Notes under the pieces: model-generated | Database searches by the model: none | The model's input: only the letters and a program-made list of their open reading frames with translations | Told to the model about the DNA's origin: nothing | Source of the DNA: Alphaproteobacteria bacterium | GTDB lineage: Bacteria; Pseudomonadota; Alphaproteobacteria; 16-39-46 | Assembly (NCBI GenBank): GCA_018401675.1 | Contig: JAGYKM010000003.1 | Coordinates: forward strand, 62,001-126,000 | Direction of reading: 5' to 3' | DNA: 64,000 nucleotides | Translations under genes and position numbers: made by a program | Shown: piece after piece, positions 46,324 through 56,698 of the stretch | Layout of the letters: each line of letters begins with the position of its first letter | Position numbering within the stretch: position 1 is the first letter of the stretch

Positions 46324-47437
46324 TAATATCCCCTTTCTTCTTTGATCACTTCGGTAATAATAGTCTCTTAAAGCAAGCATCTTTCCATGCTAAAATTAGC
46401 TTTAGCAAACATAAGCATGGATTCTGGGTTCCAGTCTTGCAAAGTAAACCTCAACAGCATTTAATAGACCATAAGCTTGAGCCCGGCTATGAATGCCTCC
46501 ACCGTATGCGTGAGACTCAGTGAGTTCTGATCCCGAAGGTTGAATGCTCATTTCAAGCATATCCCCCTTAGATTCGCCAGGACTTCTGGAGACCATTAAT
46601 TGATCCAACTCTTTCGTGGACATTCCCATCTTGATCGTCTCTCTGTCCGAGTCCTTCATCCATGTCTTGCCCATGCGTTCTCCTGTTCCGCTCCTATTTT
46701 TTCTATAGCTTGCTCTAAATCGGTAAACTGTCTTCTCACCCTTGCCAAGGGGGCCAGTAGTCCCTTTAGATGCCCTATGATAAGCGCTTCCACACCAGAA
46801 ACCAGATTCTTACACTGACTTAGCTCAGCCCCTAGGCTTTGGTAAAAGCTCCATGGAGTTCTGCCCATAGCCAAAAAGACTGCCCTGTGCCTCTTGTCCC
46901 TCTTCCGGTGCCGGAGTTCGAGAGACGGTGCTGGCGACTCCTTTCCAGTCCCAAAGGTAAATTCCTGGGAGTCTGCTGTAGATTTACGGGTTATAGGGAT
47001 TGAATTTAGATTAAGCGAGAATTTCTCATTCAGCCACATAAAAGGAGAGAGTCGAGCCGCGGGATCTGTTTTTAATAACGAAGGATACGCCGAAGCCCAA
47101 AACGTTTCCAAAAGGCCACCCATGGTTTCAAGACCTCTTTTTAATCCTTGCAGACCATAAAGCTCGTACCATGCCTCTATAAGCCAGGCCATTACTTGCA
47201 GATCTTTCCCCTTGGACTCCAAAGCCATGAGGCAATTTGACGTTCTACCTCTTTAAAATCTGATTTTAAGCCTTCCTCGTTGCCACGCCTTGGGGTAACT
47301 GGGGATCATCGGCGCGCCTTGCTTCTAATAGACTCATAGATACCCGAATAGCGTAAATCTACACCGCTTCCTTTTTCCAGAAATGGGCCTGAGCAACGGA
47401 TCGGAATCGGTGGTTATTTTTGTTTTTCAGAACTCAT
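46324..47437 (-). pseudogene. tssA: T6SS protein TssA, frameshifted
   Basis: TssA caps and primes the growing T6SS sheath. Pieces in three frames read in the correct order. The ImpA-type N-terminus is SGKGSGVDLRYSGIYESI, then DDPQLPQGV and LKSDFKEVERQIA (47437-47230). The middle starts LESKGKDLQVMAWLIEAWYELYGLQG (47228-46656). The C-terminus has IHSRAQAYGLLNAVEVYFARLEP (46674-46402), followed by a further shifted tail ending near 46324. At least three indels. The likely ATG at 47437 overlaps the end of the preceding reading frame. Not functional as written. Confidence 0.78.
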
Positions 47438-50400
47438 CTCCGCTTCCTTTCTTCACCCTCAACTCGTTTTGCAGTTTGAGGCAATAAAGGCGCTGCTTCG
47501 GGAAAGAAAGGCATAAGTACTGCCGTCTCTCCCCCTCTTTTGATGGCGTCTCTAGGGGTGAATCGAATGTAAGCTGGGCCATCTCTGTGTTATTTATCCG
47601 GCGTCATACGACTTGTGGTGGGTATTTCAAAAAAGAGAGTCTGGGGTTGGGGATCCACTCGCGCCTTGAAATCAGTAAGCTTAGCATTATGCTTCATCAT
47701 AAGCTTCAATAAAGCCCAAGGCTCATTATAGGCGTAACTCGCTAAAAAGCCATTGATCATAAGGTCTGGTTGCTTGACATCTGCAGCAGGCATATTCGGC
47801 CCATCAGCAGCCCATCGGAACGCCACATTAACCGGGGTCCCATATTGCCACACCCCTTTTAAATTGGATGAGTATAAATCGAAGGTCTCTCTACCCATAG
47901 TACAGATCCAATCTATCAACTCATTAGCCCCTCGTTCACTGCCTCTATTGACCCTAAACTCTATAGAAAAATCAAAAGTAGGCAAACTCTGGGGTGATTT
48001 ATTAAGTAAGAATCCAGCAAAGAACAGCCGAACATCTTCCAATGCCAACATAAATTCGAGGGCATCACTGACATCCACCCCTTGAACCATGAGTTGTTTT
48101 AAATGGGCTCTGGCTCCTTCTGAAGTAGCGTCATAAATTTCAAAAAAGGCCCTTATGTCCTGAGGATCTGCTGATCCAACTTCCAACTCTGGATGAGCCC
48201 CCACGAAAGGAAACCGATGAGATAACTTCCGATTAAACCAAACTTGCAAACCATCATAATGATTAAGAGCTTGTTTTCCAGTTAATTGCTCACACCGCCC
48301 TAATAACCCAGCGCCTGTAGCTGACTTAATCGAGTAAGAAAGAAACTTCCGATCCTTGGTCAAATTTTTTCAGGAGATAATTTTTTCTGTACAGTTTTCC
48401 AAAGCTTACGTCATTCATCTCTACTTGAATAAACAAATCTGTATGCCGTTGTGAGGTTTTTTCCTTAAATAGGCGCTTACCTTAATTAATAGCTGCTAAT
48501 GAGTGATAAGTCCTGTGTTTTCCGGGCTGAAGTTTAAATTTGGTGAAGCTAAGTGAAATTAAGTAACGGTAAAACTTTGTTGAACTAGGTAAATAATGCG
48601 TTCGCGTTCTAAGTTGAGAAAGGTAGCTAATGAGGCTTTATCACTAACACCAAAGGCAACATAGGCAGCATCTTTCCTGCCATTCCAATCTTCAAACATG
48701 AAACTGTTTGGCTCGTAAAAACCTTCTGACTCAAAAAATGCGCTAACTTCAGCTAAGACTTCAGTGACCTGCCTGCCCAGCAAATTTCTCAAAGCCACCT
48801 TGCTTCCGGTCAGCACCGTAGAATCTAGTAAATTTAAGAGGGTTAGGAATGTAGGCAAAACACCCGTGAGATTCTCTAACTGATTTCTCACATCTGCCTC
48901 GTAAGAATACTCCGCCATGAACGACGTTTCCGCTATAAAATGTTTGAGCCCTCTGATACGAAAGCATCCACATTATCACCTGTCGCAATTCTTGCTATCT
49001 CCAGAAAAATTTCCTGAATGCTTTGAGGATAACTGGGTAATTCTTCTTTGCGAAACACTCAACTGACTTACCGTTTCTATGGCTTTCTCTAAGATAGGTT
49101 TACTCCAATACAATCTTGTTCCCACAGGAACCTCACCTAGTAGATCTCCGCCTTGTCGATTCTTCAGAAATTTTAGATTCACAAATTCACTCAAGGCTTT
49201 TTGCATAGACAGTAAGCCCATGGAGGGGGCGGCCACAACTTGCCATCTTCTTGAGCAAAAAGTGGGCTCCGTGGTGTCTGAAGTTAGGATTCTTCAACCT
49301 CTCTTCTTTAAATCCCCTGCTAGGCTTGAGCAGCTTTATAAGATAATTCATTAGCCACTACAGGTCCAAAAGAGGAAAAGAATAGATATTCCCCATAAGA
49401 GTGGTATAGCCGTCCCCGGGATAGAAATAAGCATTATTTAGCCATGCCAACCCAGAGGAAGAAAGAATCGTCACGTCCTTATTAATACGTTCTAATAAAT
49501 TATCTACATCCACACGAATGGGCAAAGACCCTTTTCGCGTTTCACCTAGGCTTGTTAATTCGGAAGAAAGACCAACCAACTCACTATACCCACCAGTATT
49601 TCCGGTGGTAGCCGCTAAGAATTCCATGAATAAATCGTTTAATCTGTGCTGGGCGCGCATGGAATAGATTTCTATATGGATGGGATTTTCCTCAATGTAA
49701 TCAAATCCTCTCTCATAGATCCCCTTAAGATCGCCCATATCTTTGATAAAATGTATCTGGAAAAGAAAAGTAATTATCTCTTCTAAGTCCTTAAGGCTTT
49801 TCGACTGTCCAAGATTTTTGTATTTATCAATAAAAGTGAGAAGCTCTTCAAGGGCAATAACGTAGCCATTCAAAATTAGGAATTCCGTGGTCTCTAGAGG
49901 ATTTAGCAAACTCAACTCTTTAATATTACTTTCTACATAGGGCAAAGGATCTTCAATCACGCTCATGAATCTGTAGATAAGCTCATTGCGAATAGCCGTC
50001 AGAATAATTGAATTTAAGGTAACGCTTAAGGCCTTCTCAAGCTTAAGTTCTATAGGATGGGTCCATGAAGGCGGAAACGCGAAGGAGGAAAAATTTCGAT
50101 TTTTTAGAATCGCGAGACTCGAAATAACAGCCTTTGTTTCACTATCGTAAAATAATCTATCAAATTGATCCGCAACCCCAAGTTTATTTTTAGGTGCATT
50201 CTCCAAACTCTTTTTTATTCTCTCCAAAGTAGGTATCAGAAATTGAAATTCATCTTTTATTCTCATGTAGTCGTGAGCAAAAATAAAAATAAAGGCGATA
50301 GTCCACCCCACAATTATAAACCGCACCACGTTAATTGCCCGGCTTGCGGCTATAATTCTCCGTCTGCCTGGCATGGCTAGAACATACTCGGGGAAAACTT

Positions 50401-51621
50401 TATCGCCGACTAATTGGGAGGAGAAAATAATTTGTCTAGGGTTATCCATCCCATAACTCGATATGGGTTGGGTGGGCTGACAAGTAGCATACACATTCTC
50501 ATTCTCTTGAGGTTGCCACGAAATATCTCCTGTAAAGTACATTCCGCGGAAAAAGTAAGCATCTCGATATCCGCTTTCTTGGAATATTCCCATGAGATAC
50601 ATGGATATTTTTTCTTTGAGCTTAGCAAAATTTTCTGGAAAAAGAACCACACCTGGTCGATTTTTCTCATCTACCTCCTTGGAGAATATTTCTATTTGAG
50701 CTTCGCGCAAGGCATCCCGCATAGTATCAAAAGCTTGCTCAATCCATCCTACTTGGAGCACCGTCCCAGAAGCAGAAGAGGGAGCCCACCCAAAGATCTC
50801 TTTCTGAATCTCTTGGGTTAAGGACCGAGAAAATTCTTTGAAGCCACTCACCATATCGCATTTGGTAAACACCACATAAACGGGCACACGCATACCTAAA
50901 TATTTTTCTATGTTGGTTAAATTCTGGCTGATATAATTGGCGCGCTGGTTGAGCATTTCTACATCGATTTTTTCCGGACCTACGAACTCACTCAGCGGAA
51001 TGGTAAGAATCACCCCATCAAGAGGACGACGCACCCGAAAATGTGCCAATAAACTTAAGAACCTTGCCACTTACTTTTGAGAGATACCGGGCGGTGGCGC
51101 TTAAAAAATAGTCACCCTCTACATCAAGGACAAGACCATTTTCAAAATGACCAGAAGACACCTGGATTTTCACCTACTTTGGCAGCCATAGGGTCTCCAA
51201 TGGGACGGGGTAACCTGAGTTCTTCGACTAAGGTGGTCTTGCCTGATGCTTGCGCTCCCACAATTACGAACCAAGGCAATCGATACAAAAAGTCCATATT
51301 GCCGAATTCTTCTCGCAAGATATTTAAAGCCTTCACAAAGGACCGTATCATTTGATCCAGCGGCCAATACCCCAAAAGAGAAAGATACTCCCAGATCTTT
51401 ACACTCCCTCGAAGAAGTTCGTTTTCGTCCTTTTCATGCTGCAGCTCTGCGCCTTTCAAGGCAGAGGCATTGGACCCAGAAGGTACCAAGGAGAGGTAAA
51501 TATAATACGCAACTGAGAAAATACCCACGAAAGATACTATCAAGAGAATCCATGTCACGTAGGGAAGCCAAGATCCTAGAAGAAGTTCCAACGGATTATG
51601 GATAAAGGAATGCTTACTCAC
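47434..51621 (-). pseudogene. tssM: T6SS membrane ATPase-like protein TssM (IcmF), frameshifted
   Basis: TssM is the inner-membrane anchor of the T6SS trans-envelope complex. From the GTG at 51621: two TM segments, the Walker A IVGAQASGKTTL, then FENGLVLDVEGDYF. The longest clean part (51070-49358, 570 codons) starts with RFLSLLAHFRVRRPLDGVILTIPL and has VVFTKCDMV. The rest is in separate frames (49236-48976, 48918-48559, 48363-47590), with the C-terminal FEIPTTSR. The first two breaks (near 51150 and 51085) are single-base homopolymer changes; later ones are heavier. Its start overlaps the end of tssL. Confidence 0.85.
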
Positions 51622-52404
51622 TTTGTGATACCTCCCCTCCCCGATCCATAATAGATTCGAGCAGATTGGAGAAGTCCCATGATAGAATATACCACCCTAT
51701 ACACCCCACCACCGCTAAGCCCACTAGAAGAGCCACTAAAGCCACATACCATTGCCTCGGGTTGGGTAACTTAAGAATTTTACCTTGGTCATCGGTATAG
51801 GCGTAGGCTTCAGGAAAGAGCTTTCTTTTCCCTGGAGCAGCTGAGGCTTGCGCCTTAAGATAAAGAGGAAGAGTTGTTCCTTATAAGCCTTAATGGCGCC
51901 ATGATCTTCTATGCCTCGATATTTTCCTCTAAACCCTAAAGAAAGAGCAAAGTAATAGAGGGCGCCAATATCTATTTTCAAAGGATCTCTCGTGGCTAAA
52001 AATTCATCCAGATCTGCAAAAAATTTAGTTCCTGCAATTTGCGTCCCAAATACTTGCATCTCAATAAGAGTTGTATCCCATACCGACTGCCCCTCCCACG
52101 AAAAATTAAGAAATATCTCATCTCCCAAAGCCGCCATAATATATTGTGCTTGTCTGAAATAAAGAGCCGAGAATTCACCACCTTCACGCAAAACCACCAG
52201 AGCTTGCTCTTCCAGCAAAGCCGATAGCTGCCCTGATATATAGCGCGCCAGTCGTTCTACTTTTCCTTCAGTTCCCACATTCTCATCTTCTGATTCACTA
52301 GGCAAAGCATCAGCCAGCGCTCTTTCCTTTTCAAACATTATCTGTGAAAAGAAGCTAAAAAAGTTCTGAAGGGTAAAAGAAGTGTCTAATGTTGTTGGAA
52401 GCAT
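51614..52404 (-). pseudogene. tssL: T6SS protein TssL (DotU), frameshifted near its end
   Basis: TssL is the cytoplasmic-facing inner-membrane partner of TssM. Codons 1-200 (from 52404) are a good DotU domain: RQAQYIMAALGDEIFLNF, GTKFFADLDEF and LGFRGKYRG. The frame then leaves the family sequence near 51840. One base restored in an A run gives KLFPEAYAYTDDQGKIL and the C-terminal TM helix WYVALVALLVGLAVVGCIG; a second shift near 51690 reaches the stop at 51614. The gene overlaps tssM. The lesions are homopolymer type. Confidence 0.85.
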
Positions 52405-52449
52405 TTTCTCTCATTTTTGTTGCAAGCTTATTTTTGAGTAACTTTCCAT

Positions 52450-53823
52450 TTAGGAAGATGAAGACGACGACGTTGGATGTTGAGTTGCTTTCTTGACAAA
52501 AAGCATAATCTGGGAAGGCATAGAGAGGCTTTCATCTTGGAGATTCAAGAAACACAGTTTTTCATTGGGCTTAATAAAATTAGGATCGTTTTTCACAGAT
52601 ACCAAAATTCCATTTTCAGGCGCGGCAATGCTGAGTTCTTGATTAGACTCGATAACGTTTCTGGATGCCCCTAAGATCCTTCGGTCTCTTACACTCTTAA
52701 TCTGAGACTCTGAAGCAATAATCCCCTGGGCTACCCATTTAGCCAATAAATCTGGTCCTGCTGTGGAGGTTCCTTTTATGCCCAAAACAAAAGAAGCACT
52801 TTCCCACTCAGGCTCAATAGTCAACTGGAAGACATTACCAGCTAAATCAAAAGGAACTACGGTGTAGTTCTCTTGAATTAAATTTACCATTTCGAGGATA
52901 AAGGTAACCAGTTGATCAAAAGAGGCATAAATATCATTATGGTCGTAAGGCACAAAAGTCGGTGCCAGTAAGCCTTGCTTAATGGTAGCCATACTTCCTG
53001 CCAACAACAAAAATTCTTGGTACATACCGAAAGGTGAGGTGGTCTCTACCCCCAGCATATTCTCCAGCACAGGAATGTGGGGCACAAGAATGCTCATAAG
53101 CCCTTCATAATGGGCCTTCACTAAAGGATCTAAAGTCCCCGAAGAACTCGCTTGTAAATTTTCAGACAGAAAAGCACATTTGTTGCGCAACGCCAAAATA
53201 ATGGTCTGAAGCACTTTTCCCAAAGGAGAAATTTTTAAGATGGTAGTTTGTGGCGGTAAAAATGACGACTGCTGAAATCCCTCATCTCGGACCACCACTT
53301 CCGCCAAAGGAAAGCTTACATACCGTGGATGGGGGTGATCTCCAACAATTAACTGTACATTCGGCACGAGCCGTGGAACATAGACGAAATTTTCTCCCGT
53401 ATTGAGATCACATACATTCGTGCCTGGGATTGATTTGTACCGAGGAAACTCCCCAGTTAAATTTGAACTATTCGCGTTCTCTATGGGTAGGGCTAGATGA
53501 ATGCGCTGAGCTCCTCCCTTAATCATGCCCTCTTTCAAAGCATTGAGATCCACCTCTAATAAGTCCGTAGGACCTGCATCAAAAGAAATAAAAGTCCCAT
53601 CAGGCAAAAAAGCCCTTAATGATAATATTCGATAAACCCCACTCACCAAAAGCACTGGATCTATTTCTAAAGAAACTACCCCCCAAAAATAGGGAGAAAA
53701 CGCAATCAAATTACGATTGAGCATGGATCGGCCACGAATTTCCATTTGCTGCATTTGTTGGGGACCCAACAACATTCCTTCATACCACTGTACTTCTTCT
53801 ACCCACGGAATTAAGGGTTTCAT
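52450..53823 (-). CDS. tssK: T6SS baseplate protein TssK
   Basis: TssK links the T6SS baseplate to the membrane complex. The protein is 457 aa, about family length, and starts with the typical IPWVEEVQWYEGMLLGPQQMQ (WxEGMLLxPQHFQ pattern). Downstream it has FLPDGTFISFDAG, VPRLVPNVQLIVGD and a C-terminal beta-rich domain. No frameshift. It is 45 bases from tssL and the best preserved large T6SS gene here. Confidence 0.9.
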   Translation of the reverse strand: MKPLIPWVEEVQWYEGMLLGPQQMQQMEIRGRSMLNRNLIAFSPYFWGVVSLEIDPVLLVSGVYRILSLRAFLPDGTFISFDAGPTDLLEVDLNALKEGMIKGGAQRIHLALPIENANSSNLTGEFPRYKSIPGTNVCDLNTGENFVYVPRLVPNVQLIVGDHPHPRYVSFPLAEVVVRDEGFQQSSFLPPQTTILKISPLGKVLQTIILALRNKCAFLSENLQASSSGTLDPLVKAHYEGLMSILVPHIPVLENMLGVETTSPFGMYQEFLLLAGSMATIKQGLLAPTFVPYDHNDIYASFDQLVTFILEMVNLIQENYTVVPFDLAGNVFQLTIEPEWESASFVLGIKGTSTAGPDLLAKWVAQGIIASESQIKSVRDRRILGASRNVIESNQELSIAAPENGILVSVKNDPNFIKPNEKLCFLNLQDESLSMPSQIMLFVKKATQHPTSSSSSS

Positions 53824-54040
53824 CGTTGCCCCCCTTCTTTGTTTTTCTTTTATGGTTATTCAAGTCATTCCTTTGTCAGTCTAGTCTAAACAAACGATTA
53901 TGAGAAGCCATTTCAAGCTTCTTTAGTTATTTTAGGCGTTTCTTCTCCTTTCTTTCGACATAATTACCATGGTTTGCTTAAAAAAACGCCCTTCTTGTAT
54001 ATGTTTCTTTGATCTCCCTTAGGAAACTTCTTTCCGCAAA

Positions 54041-54505
54041 TTATCCTGAAATACTAAAATCATCAGGACCTAGTAAAACTTTTACCTCTGTTTGGGGACC
54101 AATCCGAATCCGATGATCTCCAGGGGAAAGATAATTAGCGAAAAAGATTCCTCCCAATGGAATGGGTTGAGAAAACACCACCTCTCGAGGAGCCACTACC
54201 TGACCTGGTATGACCTCCCAATCCATCACCTGAATCCCTTGTGGGTTATCCCTCCTCAACTGATCCTTTTGGGCAAAATAAGTACCTGCAGACAATTTCG
54301 CCATTGTCTCCAGCAACGCCGTCTCGTAAACCACAACAAAATCCACCGCCACAGCTGTATTTTGATTAGCGCCTGAGGTCACCTCCACATGGATGGTGTT
54401 AACAAAGACTTCTGGGACCGGATCTGGGGTACAGCCCCAGATCATCTGACCTATCAATACCACACCTAAAAATCGCCATAAGGAGGATTTCACGGGTGTA
54501 CACAT
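54041..54505 (-). CDS. tssJ: T6SS outer-membrane lipoprotein TssJ
   Basis: TssJ anchors TssM to the outer membrane. The 154-aa protein has a lipoprotein signal with Cys25 (IWGC), then VNTIHVEVTSGANQNTAVAVDFVVVY, the TssJ pattern of a strand followed by N...(P/A)(V/I)xV(R/D)xYxL. Further on come FAQKDQLRRD and a beta-sandwich ending. Start overlaps the stop of the SPOR-domain gene; the next gene, tssK, is 217 bases on. Confidence 0.82.
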   Translation of the reverse strand: MCTPVKSSLWRFLGVVLIGQMIWGCTPDPVPEVFVNTIHVEVTSGANQNTAVAVDFVVVYETALLETMAKLSAGTYFAQKDQLRRDNPQGIQVMDWEVIPGQVVAPREVVFSQPIPLGGIFFANYLSPGDHRIRIGPQTEVKVLLGPDDFSISG

Positions 54506-55737
54506 TAGTGAGCTCCCCTTACTTCGGGTTGAATTTTAGGTGAAAAAAGTAACTTATCTTCTTTAGATATTTTGTTCAAAGCCTCAGTGGCAGCTTTTTC
54601 CGTTGGATAGGTCCCATTGACCACTAAATAAGAGGTGCTTTTTCCCGATGTTTTCTCTTTAACTTGAACATGGGGATAATTCCTGTGTAGTTTTTGCATG
54701 CGATCTAAGGCCTTCTGCTTTGTGGAAAAAACACCGAAATTCATGGTGTAGGATTGTTTTTTAAGATCGTTCTCACGAGCTAATGGCGCGCCGTGAACAT
54801 CTCGCGTCGGAGCAGCCGTTATAGGAGAGGCATGATAAGACATTCCTCGAGCCTTTGGATTTTGAATGAGATCTTGGATTGTCCCAGGATGCCTGGGGGA
54901 AGAAATCGGTGGTCTTGACTCTTTTGAGGCGTGCATGAACTTTGAAGGAACGGCCTCCGAGTGGCTTGCAACCGCTGGCTGAGCCTTCGGGGTTGGATGG
55001 GGCGGAGACATTATACTAGATCCAGAACCATCATCAGAGGTGGATGCGTCATGAGAGTGACCTAGAGGCCCTCGTGACTCTGGGTCCATGGTGGCCGGTT
55101 GGACTGGGGATTCATGAACAGTGTTCTTTGGCGTTGGAGAAGCCGCTGTCTGGGGCTCATTTCCAGAAAGAGACAATGGTCCAGAATTATCATTGGGCAT
55201 TACAGCACGCGTGAAGGCCGTATTACCAGCATGCTCCCAAATTTCTTCTTCTACCGTTTGCATAAGACCTTCGCCTATTTTTCTTTCTTCTTCTCCCACC
55301 CACCCAGTAGCATCAGTAGAAGGCTTAACTCCCTCTTTAAAGAAATAGATGGTTACAAAAATACCGCTCGCAAAACACAAAAATCCCAAGAAAAACAAAA
55401 CAGCCACTATTGTCCAGAAAGATGCTTTAGCCATAGTAAAATAATATCCTTTTTGTTGACTGAAAGAAGAGACAGACGAATGGTAAGGATGGCGAGAAGA
55501 GAGAGAGGGCTCCACCACTGGAGAAACTTCCGCCTGGCGTCTCTTTAGAGAATCTGAATCTTTCCTATTTGGCTTGGAAAAAGACTTGCTTCTTCCTCCC
55601 CATTTTTCAAATGACTTTCTCCATAACTGCGGTTTATTAATGGATTGTAAAAAAGGAGGAAGTGGTTTTCTTTTTCGATACGAAGCCTTCTTTTGATCTG
55701 CCTGACTTTCCTCTTGGTTTATACTTTTCTCGTCCAT
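54505..55737 (-). CDS. SPOR-domain membrane protein linked to the T6SS block
   Basis: A 410-aa protein. A basic, Pro-rich cytoplasmic part (residues 1-100) precedes one TM helix (about 105-133). A long Ser/Pro-rich periplasmic linker follows, then a C-terminal SPOR domain (SYTMNFGVFSTKQKALDRMQ...TSYLVVNGTYPTEKAATEALN). SPOR domains bind denuded peptidoglycan at division sites. The ATG at 55737 is favoured, as AAGGTGAAGG precedes it; a GTG at 55746 is possible. It heads the T6SS operon, overlapping tssJ, so it may help place or insert the T6SS through the cell wall; this is inference. Confidence 0.75.
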   Translation of the reverse strand: MDEKSINQEESQADQKKASYRKRKPLPPFLQSINKPQLWRKSFEKWGGRSKSFSKPNRKDSDSLKRRQAEVSPVVEPSLSSRHPYHSSVSSFSQQKGYYFTMAKASFWTIVAVLFFLGFLCFASGIFVTIYFFKEGVKPSTDATGWVGEEERKIGEGLMQTVEEEIWEHAGNTAFTRAVMPNDNSGPLSLSGNEPQTAASPTPKNTVHESPVQPATMDPESRGPLGHSHDASTSDDGSGSSIMSPPHPTPKAQPAVASHSEAVPSKFMHASKESRPPISSPRHPGTIQDLIQNPKARGMSYHASPITAAPTRDVHGAPLARENDLKKQSYTMNFGVFSTKQKALDRMQKLHRNYPHVQVKEKTSGKSTSYLVVNGTYPTEKAATEALNKISKEDKLLFSPKIQPEVRGAH

Positions 55738-55746
55738 GGCCTTCAC

Positions 55747-56019
55747 CTTAGCCTATTTTCATAAAAAGTTTAAGTGGATGCAAGAAATGCATCCTAATAC
55801 CCTGTTATTTTTTATTGGACAAAACCTTCTTCAAGAAAGCCTTAGTTTCTAATAGAGTACACAAGGACACACTATCATACAACTCATCCCTCTCTCAAGA
55901 GGCCATTATTTAGTGTGCACAGGTTCATGGGATAAAGAACACTTAATACCCCGACAATAAATACATGAAGGGAGCCCCCATTGAAGAATTTGGAGGAAGA
56001 GCCAGGGGCTCAGGTAGGG
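55747..56019. other. Upstream region of the T6SS operon
   Basis: About 270 bases without a recognised gene, RNA or strong hairpin. Confidence 0.4.
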
Positions 56020-56362
56020 TTAAACGCTATTCTGACACTCTACCATAGCAACACTTTGCATATCTCCTGCCGCTTCTTGGAAGCAACGCATCTGTAAAAA
56101 TGCCCACAGAAAATTTAAAGCCACTCCCTGGGCAAAAGCTCGTTTATGATGGTCTTGAGGATTCTTTAGATCTTGTTTGTCCTTGGTTTGCCATTCAAAA
56201 ATCCTCTACTGGATCATTATACCGCTCTATAAATCTAGGATTTCCTATTTTACTCTTTCGACTGAGGTGCGCATCGTAAAGCTCAATGGTAAGACACCCC
56301 TCTCTCACTATTCTATCAAGACTTCCTGGGAGAACAGGTGTTTTAGTTCTCTCGTGACCCAT
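56020..56362 (-). pseudogene. Small protein of unknown family, one frameshift
   Basis: From an ATG at 56362 (preceded by AAGAGAGAA) the frame reads MGHERTKTPVLPGSLDRIV..., up to NDPVEDF near 56205, then stops. One extra T in the run at about 56198-56202 separates it from a second coding-like frame, EWQTKDKQDLKNPQDHHKRA, ending AAGDMQSVAMVECQNSV at the TAA at 56020. Joined, it gives about 113 aa with no stop. The family is unknown; coding character rests on the continuous, biased composition of both halves. Confidence 0.5.
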
Positions 56363-56604
56363 ATTCTCTCTTGACCTTATGCACGCCTAATGTTCAAAAG
56401 GCTTAGCAGATTTAGGTTCTTCTCCATGACTCCCCTTAGTTTTAACACTCGGGCCAACTATCCAAAAGGCCGCAACTCAGCATACCACTAACCCATCCAT
56501 TAGCATGAGCCCTTTCTTTAGCTTTGTGGGTGCGTTTCCTTGTGGATAGGCCGTACTTCATTTGGTATGATGACAAAGTACTTCATAAGGACACGCCTAT
56601 TGTG

Positions 56605-56644
56605 AACAGCCCTTGCTCAGAATTTTTAACACCTGAGGGCTGTT
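56605..56644 (+). promoter_or_regulatory. Imperfect hairpin upstream of the RhuM-Fic gene
   Basis: AACAGCC (56605-56611) pairs with GGCTGTT, and an inner CTCAG with CTGAG, leaving a 4-base bulge and a 12-base loop. It sits about 55 bases before the ATG at 56699. It could be a transcript-end structure of an older gene, a leader regulating the toxin-like gene, or a mobile-element remnant. Confidence 0.35.
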
Positions 56645-56698
56645 AACCCCCTTTATTCTCAAAAAGTCATACTTTACCTTTAAGGATTATCTCTTAAA

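Noticed and set aside
55099-55548. 149-codon plus-strand frame opposite the SPOR-domain gene
   Set aside because: Antisense of a low-complexity linker; no domain.
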